From: Nocardioides islandensis | GTDB taxonomy: Bacteria > Actinomycetota > Actinomycetes > Propionibacteriales > Nocardioidaceae | DNA: 64,000 bases | Assembly: GCF_015352455.1 (NCBI RefSeq) | Contig: NZ_JADKPN010000009.1 | Span: 1 to 64,000, forward strand | Direction of reading: 5' to 3' | Shown here: positions 53,001 to 61,455 of the stretch, in pieces | Layout of the letters: each line of letters begins with the position of its first letter | Numbering within the stretch: the stretch's first letter is position 1 | Program-made: the position numbers and the translations under genes | The notes under the pieces: model-generated | What the model saw: the letters and a program-made list of their open reading frames with translations, nothing else | Told to the model about the DNA's origin: nothing | Databases searched by the model: none

Positions 53001-53462
53001 TCAGGCAGCTTCCCTCTCGTTGGCGCGACCGTCTGGCGGTTCGGGGTCTGGCGCCTCTCCTCGGTGCGTTGCCAGCCAGAACTGAACGCCGATCGTGAGC
53101 AGGTAGGTCCCCGTGCCGATGAACCCCACGGCCGGCCACACCACCGAGCCACTGAGCAGATGGTTGGCGAGCCAGACCAGACCGATGCTCGTCCCCACCG
53201 AGGGCAGGTGCACGCCGCCCCAGACGCGCACCTCTCCGGCAGTCTCGGGGGCGAGCACGCCGTTGATCCCCCCGAACGCGAAGGCCCCGACGGCGGCGAA
53301 GGCAGTGACAGCGCCGGTGAGGAGGAGCACCGCATCCGCAGCCGAAGGCGACCCGTGCGCATGAGTGGTCACCGCGCCGGCTGTCCACAGCGTCAGGGTG
53401 TAGCCGTACGGCGCCGCGCTGGCCGCCACGACTGTGCGCAGGTGCCGTTGGTAGCTGGTCAT
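53001..53462 (-). CDS. Four-helix membrane protein, 153 aa
   Basis: A small integral membrane protein with about four hydrophobic segments (AAPYGYTLTLWTAGAV, LLLTGAVTAFAAVGAFAFGG, VGTSIGLVWLANHLL, and FIGTGTYLLTIGVQFWL). The first loop contains THAHGSP with two His. The C-terminus (residues 134-153) is acidic and Pro-rich. No family is recognised. Confidence 0.6.
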   Translation of the reverse strand: MTSYQRHLRTVVAASAAPYGYTLTLWTAGAVTTHAHGSPSAADAVLLLTGAVTAFAAVGAFAFGGINGVLAPETAGEVRVWGGVHLPSVGTSIGLVWLANHLLSGSVVWPAVGFIGTGTYLLTIGVQFWLATHRGEAPDPEPPDGRANEREAA

Positions 53463-53536
53463 GTCTGCTCCCGCATCCTTCTCGATCTGTCAACGCGAGG
53501 ACGAGACTCGGGGACGGTGTCTGCCAAGGCTGCTCG

Positions 53537-53728
53537 TCACGCCGCCATGGTCTGCTCGTACACGGCGAGGCGCCCATGCCCGTCAACGAGGTGGTCCGCG
53601 CTCGCCATCATGGCGTTGATGCTCGGCAGGTCACCCTCACCGTCGCGGCTGCCATTGCCCCGGTAGACCAGGATCGTCGTCGCGGGTCCGGCCCGGATGA
53701 ATCTCACGTCCTCGACCCGGTACCACAC
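53537..53728 (-). CDS. Short hypothetical protein, possibly a remnant
   Basis: From GTG at 53726-53728 a 63-aa reading (WYRVEDVRFIRAGPATTILV, then NAMMASADHLVDGHGRLAVYEQ) with the flavour of the C-terminal strands of an NTF2/DUF4440-type protein. A stop lies 24 bases upstream, so it is either a small gene or the remains of a longer one. The neighbouring stretch up to 53898 has no independent gene. Confidence 0.3.
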   Translation of the reverse strand: MWYRVEDVRFIRAGPATTILVYRGNGSRDGEGDLPSINAMMASADHLVDGHGRLAVYEQTMAA

Positions 53729-53898
53729 CCACGGGGCCGCTGCCGTGACCTAGGCAATCCCACTCGCTCCGCTCGATGTCGAGGAGGGTTTCCGGCAAGT
53801 CGTCGGCCATCTGTCGAAAGTAGCCGCTCGCCTTCGCCGGGCGGCCCTGAGCAGCGACAACGAAGGGCCGCAGACGTCGGGAACCGACTGCCTCAGGT

Positions 53899-55086
53899 TC
53901 AGCGGCCGGTCTCCCAGACGCGCACCCAGTCGACGGCCATGTGCTGGGGGAGCTGTCGGTCCTCGATCTCGGGGAGCTCGTAGTCGGAGGAGAGCAGGCT
54001 GAGGATGAGGTACTGGGGGACCCGGGAGATGCGGCCACCGACCCGCCAGGTCTCGCGGCCGTCGATGCGGAAGATCAGCCTTCGTGGTGTCCACTGCACG
54101 GAGAAGACGTGGAAGCTCTTCCCCCAGCCGTCGCCGGGCCCATGGAGGAACCTGTCGGAGATGTTCGCTCCGGTCTTGACGATGTGGCCCGCCTCGTACC
54201 GGTGGATGTAGCTGAAGAGGCCACTCCGCTTGTGGGTCCCCCCGAAGAACTCGGTGACGTCGATCTCGTGGCCCGTGCCGCCCGGGTACATCCCGCCGAT
54301 CGGCTGCATCCAGAAGCTGCCGTGCTGGCCCCGCAGGCGTGGGAACTTGATGCGCGCCGCGGCGAAGCCGTACCTGAAGGAGAACGACTGGTCGGTGCCG
54401 ATGTGTCCGTTGAGGCGGTAGGCGTACCTGCCGGCGATCTGCCCGTTCTTGAGCGCCGGGCACTTCGTCGCCCTGCTGGGGTCCCGCATGACGCGGAGCC
54501 GCACGGCGCCGCCGCCGACGCGCACAGCCTTGGCGCTCCCCTTGGAGCACCTGCGGAGGCTCGCCGGCTGGTACGTCTGTCCACGATGGGACCAGGCCGG
54601 CGACAGGGACCTGCCTCCGAACTGGTCGGTCCAGGTCGGCTTGAGCCACCGCGCGGTGCTGACCGGCCGGCTCTTGACCGCCGGAAGGCTCCGGAACCGG
54701 CCCGCCACGACCCGGTAGCGCAACGCCTGGTCGTTCTTGCTCGCCCGGGCGCCGAAATCGATACGGCCGTCGGCGTCCTGGCGGACCGTGTCCACCGTCC
54801 GCCACGAGGAGCCGCGTAGCACCTGAAGCCGTACGATCCGCCCGACGGCGATGGGCTTGACGGTGGCGGTGAAGGCCGCCTTCGCGGCGTTGGGCCTGGC
54901 TACCCGGCGACCGTGCTGGACGATCTGTGGCAGTGCCACCAGGCGGACACGCTGGGAGTCGCTCGCACGAAGCGACGTGCTGGGACCGGGTTCGGCAGCG
55001 GCCGCAGTCGAGCATGGCCCCGTGATGAACATGAGGCAGGCGAGCATGGACAGGGAGGTGGCCCCGAGGGCACGAACGGCAGACAT
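53899..55086 (-). CDS. Secreted glycoside hydrolase family 16-like protein
   Basis: A 395-aa exported protein. A signal peptide covers about residues 1-31 (ALGATSLSMLACLMFI, ending near AAAAEP). Residues about 40-140 form an Ig-like domain (AAFTATVKPIAVGRIVRLQV) and the catalytic domain follows. The GH16 signature E-x-D-x-x-E is visible as HEIDVTEFFGG; further conserved parts are FSFRYGFAAARIKFP, SFWMQP and FHVFSVQWTP. Likely acts on beta-glucans or related polysaccharides outside the cell. ATG at 55084-55086 begins the signal peptide; the ribosome site is weak. Confidence 0.82.
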   Translation of the reverse strand: MSAVRALGATSLSMLACLMFITGPCSTAAAAEPGPSTSLRASDSQRVRLVALPQIVQHGRRVARPNAAKAAFTATVKPIAVGRIVRLQVLRGSSWRTVDTVRQDADGRIDFGARASKNDQALRYRVVAGRFRSLPAVKSRPVSTARWLKPTWTDQFGGRSLSPAWSHRGQTYQPASLRRCSKGSAKAVRVGGGAVRLRVMRDPSRATKCPALKNGQIAGRYAYRLNGHIGTDQSFSFRYGFAAARIKFPRLRGQHGSFWMQPIGGMYPGGTGHEIDVTEFFGGTHKRSGLFSYIHRYEAGHIVKTGANISDRFLHGPGDGWGKSFHVFSVQWTPRRLIFRIDGRETWRVGGRISRVPQYLILSLLSSDYELPEIEDRQLPQHMAVDWVRVWETGR

Positions 55087-55135
55087 GAAGAACTTTCTTG
55101 GAGTGGCGTGTGGTGGGCGGATGCCGGGCTGAATC

Positions 55136-56356
55136 TCACGCTGTGGTGTCGAGGGGCCCGGCTGGACGCTCGATCGGCTCGCCGGCGTCGTCGTACTGTG
55201 CCAGCCAGCGGGCGATCGCGACGTCCGAGCTGCTGTGCGCCAGGACGGAGAGCAGCACGGTGACGGCCACCAGGCCGAAGACCGCTTCCGCGTCGTCCAT
55301 GCCGCTGGAGAGCACGATGACGGCGTAGGCCACGCTGGCGAAGCCTTTGGGTCCGAACCATGCGACGGCTGCGCGCTCACGGCGGGTCAGCCGGCGGTGG
55401 GGAAGCAGCGAGATCAGCACCGGGATGGGCCTGGCCAGCACGATGACGAGGACCGCGAAGACGAGTCCGCCCACTCCCGCCAAGCCGAACACGTGGCCGT
55501 CGAGCAGGGTGGCGAACGCCAGGAGGGCGACGCCCTTGGTGAGCTCGCTGAGCAGCTCGCCAGTGTGCCGAAACGACTCCGATGCCTGCGGACTGAGACT
55601 GGCCACCACCGAGCCGGCGACGAACGCGGCGATGAACTGGTTGGCGTGCACCAGGGAGCAGACGCCGAACAACAAGATAGCCACGGCCACCGGGCCGAGC
55701 GGGCGCAGGCGCTCCACGGCCTCGACACCGGGGACACGAAGCACGGCCCCGACGACCAGCGGCAGAGCCACCCCGAGAGCCACCCCGACGGCCAGCTCGA
55801 GGAGCAGGACTCCTGGGTGGGTGCTCCAATCCTCCGGGGACCCCCCGGCGAGTCCGGCGAGCAGGAGCACCGCCGGCAGTGCCAGACCGTCGTTGAGGCC
55901 ACTCTCGACGTTCAGCAGCGAGCGCACACGATGAGGCACCTCGTCGCGCCCGACCAGAGCCGAGGCGAACACGGGGTCCGTCGGTGCCAGCACGGCACCG
56001 ACCACCAACGCGGCCGGCCAGGACAGTCCGACCACTCCATGCGCGAGAAGAGCCACTGCCACGAACGTCAGCGGCATCCCGATGCCCAACGCGAGAGCGG
56101 GCGCCTGCCATGCCCGGCGAATCACGCGCCACGGCGCGTGCTGGCCATCGGTGAACAGGATCGAGTAGAGAGCCAGCTCCGCGGCTCGTTCGACGGTGAG
56201 GGCGTCGGTGGAGACCACTTTCAGGACCAGCGGTCCGACGAACACGCCGACCGCGAGGAACACCAGGCTGGACGAGAGCGGGCTGCGGTCGGCCAGCGCC
56301 GACGTGAGCACGGCCAGGAGCAGGGCGACACCGAAGGCCAGTGCTACGGCTGTCAC
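55136..56356 (-). CDS. Sodium/proton antiporter (CPA1 family)
   Basis: A 406-aa membrane transporter with about twelve hydrophobic segments. Conserved functional residues are visible: GAVLAPTDPVFAS (the transmembrane-4 Thr-Asp), SLLNVESGLNDGLALP (the ESGxNDG motif) and IAAFVAGSVVASL. This matches the CPA1 (NhaP-like) family exchanging Na+ or K+ for protons. Start GTG at 56354-56356. The C-terminal tail is short (RWLAQYDDAGEPIERP). It lies on the same strand as, and upstream of, the GH16 gene, but no functional link is evident. Confidence 0.85.
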   Translation of the reverse strand: MTAVALAFGVALLLAVLTSALADRSPLSSSLVFLAVGVFVGPLVLKVVSTDALTVERAAELALYSILFTDGQHAPWRVIRRAWQAPALALGIGMPLTFVAVALLAHGVVGLSWPAALVVGAVLAPTDPVFASALVGRDEVPHRVRSLLNVESGLNDGLALPAVLLLAGLAGGSPEDWSTHPGVLLLELAVGVALGVALPLVVGAVLRVPGVEAVERLRPLGPVAVAILLFGVCSLVHANQFIAAFVAGSVVASLSPQASESFRHTGELLSELTKGVALLAFATLLDGHVFGLAGVGGLVFAVLVIVLARPIPVLISLLPHRRLTRRERAAVAWFGPKGFASVAYAVIVLSSGMDDAEAVFGLVAVTVLLSVLAHSSSDVAIARWLAQYDDAGEPIERPAGPLDTTA

Positions 56357-56481
56357 GGCAGGGCCTGACGCGCTGCACCCTGACCCTCGTCCAGCGCTCC
56401 GGTTCGCACGGATGGACAGTATTGCCGACGGCCGCCACCCAGACGCCGGGCCGCAGCCTCGTCAGCCTCGGACCCATCCGA

Positions 56482-56928
56482 TCAGCGCCGCAGGAAGTAC
56501 GGTGCAACGTAACCGGCGGTCCAGAAGGGCATGACGCCGTAGCGCTCGTAGACCTCCGCAAAGGGCGGTGGGTCGACGAGCTCGGGCCGGTAGCCCTCCT
56601 CGGCGAGGCCCGGCGGGTCGGCCCGGTGCCGTCCTTCCCCATCGCCGGCTGGGTGCCCGCGATCGACGTGTACACGATCGTCCACCCGGGTGATCGCCTC
56701 GACCGGGACGAGGCGCTCGGTGACGCCGAGGCCCAGGATGCCTCCGGAGACCACCGACAGAAGGCGGGCACGGCGCTCGACGGGGTCGATGACCAGGTCT
56801 TCGACCTCGCCGAGGCGGTGTCCGACGTGCGTCACCACGGGCAGCCCTCGTACGTCGTCAGCAGCGTGAGCGAGCTCGAGGTCGCTGGCGGCGAGGTAGA
56901 CCAGGCCGATCTCGTGTGTCTGTGTCAT
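56482..56928 (-). CDS. PRC-barrel domain protein, paralog of 61452-61904
   Basis: A 148-aa protein with a PRC-barrel domain near the N-terminus: VRGLPVVTHVGHRLGEVEDL and IDPVERRARLLSVVSGGIL. Its end is YERYGVMPFWTAGYVAPYF. These blocks, including the C-terminal ending with PYF-x-RR, are shared with the gene at 61452-61904, so they are paralogs. PRC-barrels are stress-related small domains binding partners or ligands. The HesB-like gene lies upstream on the same strand; the small basic peptide lies between them. Confidence 0.8.
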   Translation of the reverse strand: MTQTHEIGLVYLAASDLELAHAADDVRGLPVVTHVGHRLGEVEDLVIDPVERRARLLSVVSGGILGLGVTERLVPVEAITRVDDRVHVDRGHPAGDGEGRHRADPPGLAEEGYRPELVDPPPFAEVYERYGVMPFWTAGYVAPYFLRR

Positions 56929-56971
56929 GGGGGTCCTTCCTGAAGTACTGGTGAGGTTGTCGCGGTCTTGC

Positions 56972-57100
56972 TCAGCAGGCCCGCCGCACCTGCTGCGCTA
57001 CTCGGCGGCGACGTTCGACGCGTACGGCGACGGCTCGCGCTCGGTCGAGAACCGCTTGTCGGCGCACGGCACGTGCCGTGTCCAGCATCCCCGCCTTCAC
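56972..57100 (-). CDS. Possible 42-aa basic peptide
   Basis: A GTG at 57098-57100 overlaps the stop of the HesB-like gene (GTGA) and reads 42 residues, mostly Arg/Ala/Val (TARAVRRQAVLDRARAVAVR). Such Arg-rich readings occur by chance at this GC content, so only the coupled start argues for a gene. Confidence 0.3.
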   Translation of the reverse strand: MKAGMLDTARAVRRQAVLDRARAVAVRVERRRRVAQQVRRAC

Positions 57101-57381
57101 GGCGTCGCTCGCAGGACGAAGTGCACCCGACCAGCCGGGTCGGTGATCGCGTCCAGCTCTCCGCCCTCCACCCGCCGAGCCGCGTCCGGTCCGAGGTAGA
57201 GCCGGGCGCCACTTTCCTCGAGCACCGCGTCCCCGGGACGCGGCTCCTCAACCGCACGTACCTCCAGAGGTGCGCTGCGCTTGGCGCGACGTCCGATGCG
57301 CAGTCCGGACGTGGGCTTCAGGGTGGGGTGAGCCGTCACGCGGCGCATGACGGTGAGGGCCTTGGGAGTGATCGTGAGCAC
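57097..57381 (-). CDS. HesB/IscA-like Fe-S biogenesis protein
   Basis: A 94-aa protein of the HesB/IscA-like fold: ITPKALTVMRRVTAH, SGLRIGRR, VEEPRPGDAVLEESGARLYL and LDAITDPAGRVHFVL. This is the pattern of the A-type carrier family; the usual cysteine ligands (C-x(n)-CGC) are absent from the visible sequence, so it is a degenerate, non-cluster-binding relative as is common in actinobacteria. GTG at 57379-57381 lies 11 bases from AAGGAGG. A longer reading adds an Arg-rich leader. Confidence 0.72.
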   Translation of the reverse strand: MLTITPKALTVMRRVTAHPTLKPTSGLRIGRRAKRSAPLEVRAVEEPRPGDAVLEESGARLYLGPDAARRVEGGELDAITDPAGRVHFVLRATP

Positions 57382-57567
57382 TGGTGCACTCGCCTCCTTG
57401 GTGGAACATCGGCCTCGGGATCTCCGGCGGCCAATTCCATCCAGACATGGCCCGCGACCCAGGACAAGGTGTTCGCCGGTACTGCTCGCAGGTCGTCGAG
57501 GGTTCGTCATGAGGCTGCAATGTTGCCGTCACTGCATCGGTCACAGAGGCCTGGAAACGTGCGCACC

Positions 57568-57969
57568 ATGAGGCCATCAGACCGTCGGCACCTTGCGCTG
57601 GCGCCGGAGCCAGGAACGTCTGACGCGATTGCCGTGAAACCGGTATTGCTGCTTCGCGAAGCCGGGCTGGCGCACACGTTCGACAACCTCCACGCCCGCC
57701 TCGACGCGGCCCTGGAGACCGGGCCTCGCGTCGTCGTGGTGGACATGTCGGCGATCGGGCAGGTGTCCTCCACGACCATTGCCGCCCTCCTGTGGGTCAA
57801 GCGACGGTGCTCGGCGCGCGGGGTCGAGGTCCTGCTGCGAGGCTCCTCACGTCGCAGCCTGGACACCCTGCGGCGGGTCGGGCTCCTGGGCCTGCTCGAC
57901 GTCGAAGGGGTCCCGTCCCGAAGCACTCAGCTGAACCCCACACCCGCGTTTCGGGAGGTGCGACGATGA
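57568..57969 (+). CDS. STAS-domain protein
   Basis: A 133-aa STAS-fold protein: RVVVVDMSAIGQVSSTTIAALLWV carries the conserved strand, Asp and Ser/Thr of anti-sigma-factor antagonists, followed by RGVEVLLRGSSRRSLDTLRRVGL. It probably binds a partner regulator. The stop overlaps the start of the next gene (ATGA), a degenerate kinase-like protein. Together they resemble a partner-switching pair, but no sigma factor is in the window. Confidence 0.78.
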   Translation: MRPSDRRHLALAPEPGTSDAIAVKPVLLLREAGLAHTFDNLHARLDAALETGPRVVVVDMSAIGQVSSTTIAALLWVKRRCSARGVEVLLRGSSRRSLDTLRRVGLLGLLDVEGVPSRSTQLNPTPAFREVRR

Positions 57970-58412
57970 GAGCGCAGCGGATCCCGAGCCCTTCACCAAC
58001 AAGCCGTACCGGCGAACCCACGCTCGGCGTCACGCGCATCGACCTGGTCTGCGGTCCCGCCATCGAGCTAAGTGCAGAAGCCTTGACGAGGCGATGGGCG
58101 CAGGACAGAGCCTTGCGCGGACCGATCGTCGAGCGCCTCGCGACGCTGGCCCTGACGGCGACCGAGCACGGACTGCGCTTCGGACCCCGTGGGCTCACCC
58201 TTCTGATCCGGTGGCTCGACCTGGACCGGATCCGTCTTGAAGTGCGCTGGCACGGGTGCTCGAGCAGCGATCCCCCGTGCTCCCGCGACCCCTCCCTAGC
58301 CCGGGGTGAGATCGAGCGGGCGGCCGCCATCCTTGACGAGCTTGCCGACGACTGGGGCATCAGCAGCGATGCGCCCGCACCGGTGCACTGGATGGTGCTC
58401 GACACGCGCTGA
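57966..58412 (+). CDS. Degenerate RsbW-like ATPase/binding protein
   Basis: A 148-aa protein coupled to the STAS gene. It contains LATLALTATEHGLRF and RIRLEVRWHGCSS, then IERAAAILDELADDWGI and VHWMVLDTR, resembling the helix-strand order of GHKL anti-sigma kinases. The canonical N-box (E-x-x-x-N) and G-boxes are not apparent, so it may bind without kinase activity. Start ATG at 57966. The pairing with the STAS protein supports a regulatory role. Confidence 0.55.
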   Translation: MRAQRIPSPSPTSRTGEPTLGVTRIDLVCGPAIELSAEALTRRWAQDRALRGPIVERLATLALTATEHGLRFGPRGLTLLIRWLDLDRIRLEVRWHGCSSSDPPCSRDPSLARGEIERAAAILDELADDWGISSDAPAPVHWMVLDTR

Positions 58413-58430
58413 GCTAGCCGACCGATGGGT

Positions 58431-59090
58431 TCACGACCGCGAGCATCCTGGACGGCCCGACCCGCGGAAGCGCTCGGGCAGGAGCTCGACGTAGTCCTCT
58501 GCGGTGACCGGCTGGGCTGTGAGGGCACCGCCGGGGAGCGGCACCTGGACGGGCTGACCGCCGCTCACGAGGAGGACTGACTCGATACCCGGCGCCGAAG
58601 CGAGGGTGAGCACCACCTGACCGATCGCGGCCGGCAGGCGCTCCGCGCTGATGGCCGTCCCGTCATCGATGTCAACCGAAACGGTGCCGTCTTCGACCCC
58701 GACGACGGCCAGCCGCGTATCTGAAGGGATCGCCGAGGACCTCCCGGACGCCCGAGCCTCGTCCGGGGGCCCCGCCGCCAGCGAGACCAGCAGCTCGTCA
58801 ACAAGGACTTCGGGCGGCTGCGAGCAGGAGCCAGTGGTCGCCTCCGGGACCAGACGATCGTTGTCGAGCCAGTACACGACCGGCGCGCGACCGAGGTCAT
58901 CAACGCCACCGGACGCGCTCGGCGGGGGGGCATCGGTTTCGAGTAGCCGGTACGGCACCGTGTCGTCGTCCACCCGTCGTACGGCTCCTCCCCCGGGCAG
59001 CCCGCAAGCGGTCAGGAGAAACGCTACGACGAAGCCGACGACCACCCAACGAGGCAGTCTCCCCTCCGCCCCGCGGAAGCGCGACTTCAC
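58431..59090 (-). CDS. GerMN-domain lipoprotein (LpqB-like)
   Basis: A 219-aa exported lipoprotein with a lipobox FLLTACGL. The mature part has a GerMN domain: PVVYWLDNDRLVPEA (first strand), LDELLVSLAAGPP-like helices (VLVDELLVSLAAGPP), and TRLAVVGVEDGTVSVDI (final strands). GerMN domains are found in spore germination proteins and in LpqB, which works with the MtrAB two-component system. The GTG start overlaps the kinase stop (GTGA), so it is coupled to the kinase gene and forms an MtrAB-LpqB-like trio. Confidence 0.85.
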   Translation of the reverse strand: MKSRFRGAEGRLPRWVVVGFVVAFLLTACGLPGGGAVRRVDDDTVPYRLLETDAPPPSASGGVDDLGRAPVVYWLDNDRLVPEATTGSCSQPPEVLVDELLVSLAAGPPDEARASGRSSAIPSDTRLAVVGVEDGTVSVDIDDGTAISAERLPAAIGQVVLTLASAPGIESVLLVSGGQPVQVPLPGGALTAQPVTAEDYVELLPERFRGSGRPGCSRS

Positions 59091-60463
59091 GGCTTTCCGC
59101 TCACGGTCGGCAGTCGAACGATGAAGGCGGCCCCGCCGCCTTCGCGGTCGGCGCACCACACGTCACCACCGTGGTTGCGCACCGTCTGCTCGACGATGCT
59201 GAGCCCCAATCCGCTGCCTGTGCCGACCTTCTGACCGCCGGCCCGCGCGAACCTCTCGAAGATCCTGACCCGATCGGCAGCGGCGACGCCGGGACCGCGG
59301 TCCTCGACGTGCACATCGACCACGTCTCCGAGATCGACGACTCGTACGGACGTCAGGCCACGCCCGTGCAGGTCGGCGTTGCGGAACAGGTTCGTCAGGA
59401 CACGCAGCAGTTGAGGACGGTCGATCTCGACGAGGGGGTCGGGCCCATCCTCTGGACCGGCATCCACGACAACGAAGTCGGAGTCAGCCACCTTGAGCGC
59501 CTGACGTACCAGCTCGCGGACCCCGGTGGTCGACAGCTCGCCATCATGTGCGCCGGCGTCCAACCGTCCCAGGGTCAGGAGATCTTCGAGCGCCCGTCGG
59601 AACCGCTCCAGCTCCTCGCCCATCAGCTGCACCGCCCTGGCCGAGCGAGGTGACAGGTCGGTGGACTTCTGCAGGAGGCTGAGGCTGGTGGTCAACGTCG
59701 TCACCGGGGTCCGCAGCTCGTGAGCGACGTCAGCGGCGAAGCGTGCGTCCTGCTCGATCCGGGCGTGCAGCGCGTCGACCATGTGGTTGAACGAACCGAC
59801 CAGCGCGGCCAGGTCTGGATCGTCGGTGCTGCGGAGCCGGGTCGTCAGATCGCCGGACGACAGCTTGATGGCCGCCGTCGTGACTTCTTTCAGCGGCGTC
59901 AGCACACGTCGGCTGGCAGCACGACCAAGCACGGCTCCGCCCACGGTAGTGAGCCCAGCGCAGACCGCGAGAGCAAGCGCGAGGGTCCACAGCGTTCGGT
60001 CCAGCTCTTCAGCAACTGACACCTCGTAGTACTGGGCGTCGACCGCGGGCAGCGGGATTCCCACGACCACCGCGTGCGGATCAGTCGCGTCGGTCCAACC
60101 AATCCCCACCGAGCCGGACGTCACCACCGGTTGGACGTCGGTGGTCATCTCCGGTCCGGCCGTGTCCAGGGCCGAGGAATACCACTCGCCGTGGCGGCGA
60201 ACGTAGATCACCGCACCGGCCGGTGGCGAGATGGCACCCAGGACGTCGCTGACCTCAGTGCCCGATGTCAGCAGGCTGTCGCGCACCAGGGCGCTGTCGG
60301 TGAAGGCCTGGCGTAGCGCCGTGCGCTCGCGCTGCTCCAGCAGGAAGTGCCGGGCGGAGAAGTACGTGCCGAGCGCGAGCACCGCGGACAATGCCAACGC
60401 GCCGAAGGCGAACGCGTACGTCACCGACGACCGCAGGCCCCGCCCTGGCCGTGAGGCGATCAT
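59087..60463 (-). CDS. OmpR-type sensor histidine kinase
   Basis: A 458-aa membrane kinase. Two hydrophobic segments (about residues 15-35 and 155-178) flank an extracellular sensor region. A HAMP domain (VLTPLKEVTTAAIKLSSGDL) precedes HisKA with the phospho-acceptor His in ADVAHELRTPVT, and HATPase_c with the N-box LTNLFRNADLHG and G-box TGSGLGLSIVE. It resembles MtrB-type kinases. Its ATG overlaps the stop of the response regulator (ATGA) and its stop overlaps the GerMN lipoprotein start. Confidence 0.9.
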   Translation of the reverse strand: MIASRPGRGLRSSVTYAFAFGALALSAVLALGTYFSARHFLLEQRERTALRQAFTDSALVRDSLLTSGTEVSDVLGAISPPAGAVIYVRRHGEWYSSALDTAGPEMTTDVQPVVTSGSVGIGWTDATDPHAVVVGIPLPAVDAQYYEVSVAEELDRTLWTLALALAVCAGLTTVGGAVLGRAASRRVLTPLKEVTTAAIKLSSGDLTTRLRSTDDPDLAALVGSFNHMVDALHARIEQDARFAADVAHELRTPVTTLTTSLSLLQKSTDLSPRSARAVQLMGEELERFRRALEDLLTLGRLDAGAHDGELSTTGVRELVRQALKVADSDFVVVDAGPEDGPDPLVEIDRPQLLRVLTNLFRNADLHGRGLTSVRVVDLGDVVDVHVEDRGPGVAAADRVRIFERFARAGGQKVGTGSGLGLSIVEQTVRNHGGDVWCADREGGGAAFIVRLPTVSGKP

Positions 60464-61167
60464 CTCGCGTCGAGGCGGTAGCCCAGACCCCGGACCGTGA
60501 CGACGACCTCCGGCGAGGCAGGGTCCGCCTCCAGCTTCTTCCGCAACCGTCGCACGTGCACGTCAACGATCCGCTCGTCCCCGAAGAACCCCCGCTCCCA
60601 CACGTGCTCGAGCAGCAGGCTCCGGCTCAACACCCGCCCAGCATTCCCCGCCAGCACGCTCAACAGCCGGTATTCGGTGTTCGTCAGGTGGATCTCCTCC
60701 GACCCGCGGGCCAGTACGGCGGCGCCGCGGTCGAAGACCAAAGGACCACCCTGGCTGTCCAGGACGAACACGTCGGCCTCATCGCCGGTCTGCCCCCCGG
60801 CGATGCTCGGGCGCCGCAGCAGCGCTCGCAGCCTGGCCTTCACCTCGTCGACCAGGAAGGGTTTGGTGACGTAGTCGTCGGCCCCCGCTTCCAGGGCCGC
60901 CACGATGTCGCGGACGTCATCGCGCGCGCTGATCACCACGATCGGTGCATCGGTCTGGGGCCGAGCACGCTGGATGAACGAAAACCCGTCCATGCCTCCC
61001 AGCATCAGGTCGACCAGCATCAGGTCGACGCCCGGGTCGGCCACCTCGGTCAGCGCTCGCTCGGCGTCGGCGGCTTCCACCACGTCGTACCCCTCGTCCT
61101 CCAGCACCATGCGCAGAGAGGCTCGCAGGCCGTCGTCGTCCTCCAGCACCAGGAGCCGAGTCGCCAT
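60460..61167 (-). CDS. OmpR-type response regulator
   Basis: A 235-aa regulator. The receiver has the acidic cluster EDDD (residues 9-12), phospho-acceptor Asp in LMLVDLMLG (Asp53) and Lys in DYVTKPF. The winged helix-turn-helix has LTNTEYRLLSVLA, LEHVWERGFFGDERIVDVHV and VVVTVRGLGYRL, typical of OmpR/MtrA. It starts at ATG 61165-61167, the first gene of a coupled operon with the kinase and the GerMN lipoprotein. Confidence 0.9.
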   Translation of the reverse strand: MATRLLVLEDDDGLRASLRMVLEDEGYDVVEAADAERALTEVADPGVDLMLVDLMLGGMDGFSFIQRARPQTDAPIVVISARDDVRDIVAALEAGADDYVTKPFLVDEVKARLRALLRRPSIAGGQTGDEADVFVLDSQGGPLVFDRGAAVLARGSEEIHLTNTEYRLLSVLAGNAGRVLSRSLLLEHVWERGFFGDERIVDVHVRRLRKKLEADPASPEVVVTVRGLGYRLDAR

Positions 61168-61323
61168 CCGGACATGATGGCATCGCGGAGGCAGATGGCC
61201 CTCCGCGCGGGCAGCAATCGCCACGAACGTCACGCAACTGCAAAGGTTCCGACCGCCAAGGGTCATCACCAAGCGGCAACGTGGGATGAGTTGATCGAAC
61301 CACGAAGCCCAGGAGACCAAGGC

Positions 61324-61455
61324 ATGTCGTCGAGACCCTCGCGAGCCCACCCCAACCCGCTCCTCCCGAGCCGGTGGCCGCTCATCGCCCGGGTGGCGCT
61401 CGTCGCTCTCCTCGCCTTGATTGCCGGCGTCCAGCTCGCGGCCCGCGTCACGTGA
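61324..61455 (+). CDS. Small membrane peptide, 43 aa
   Basis: A short protein with one hydrophobic segment: PLIARVALVALLALIAGVQL, preceded by a Ser/Pro/Arg-rich leader. AGGAG stands upstream of ATG at 61324. Its stop overlaps the GTG start of the PRC-barrel gene (GTGA). The coupling supports it as a real gene. Confidence 0.5.
   Translation: MSSRPSRAHPNPLLPSRWPLIARVALVALLALIAGVQLAARVT

Noticed and set aside
49869..53666. A 1265-residue plus-strand reading across the RHS gene and beyond
   Set aside because: It lies opposite the RHS gene and is rich in Val, Arg, Gly and Asp with no domain. It is an antisense shadow caused by high GC.
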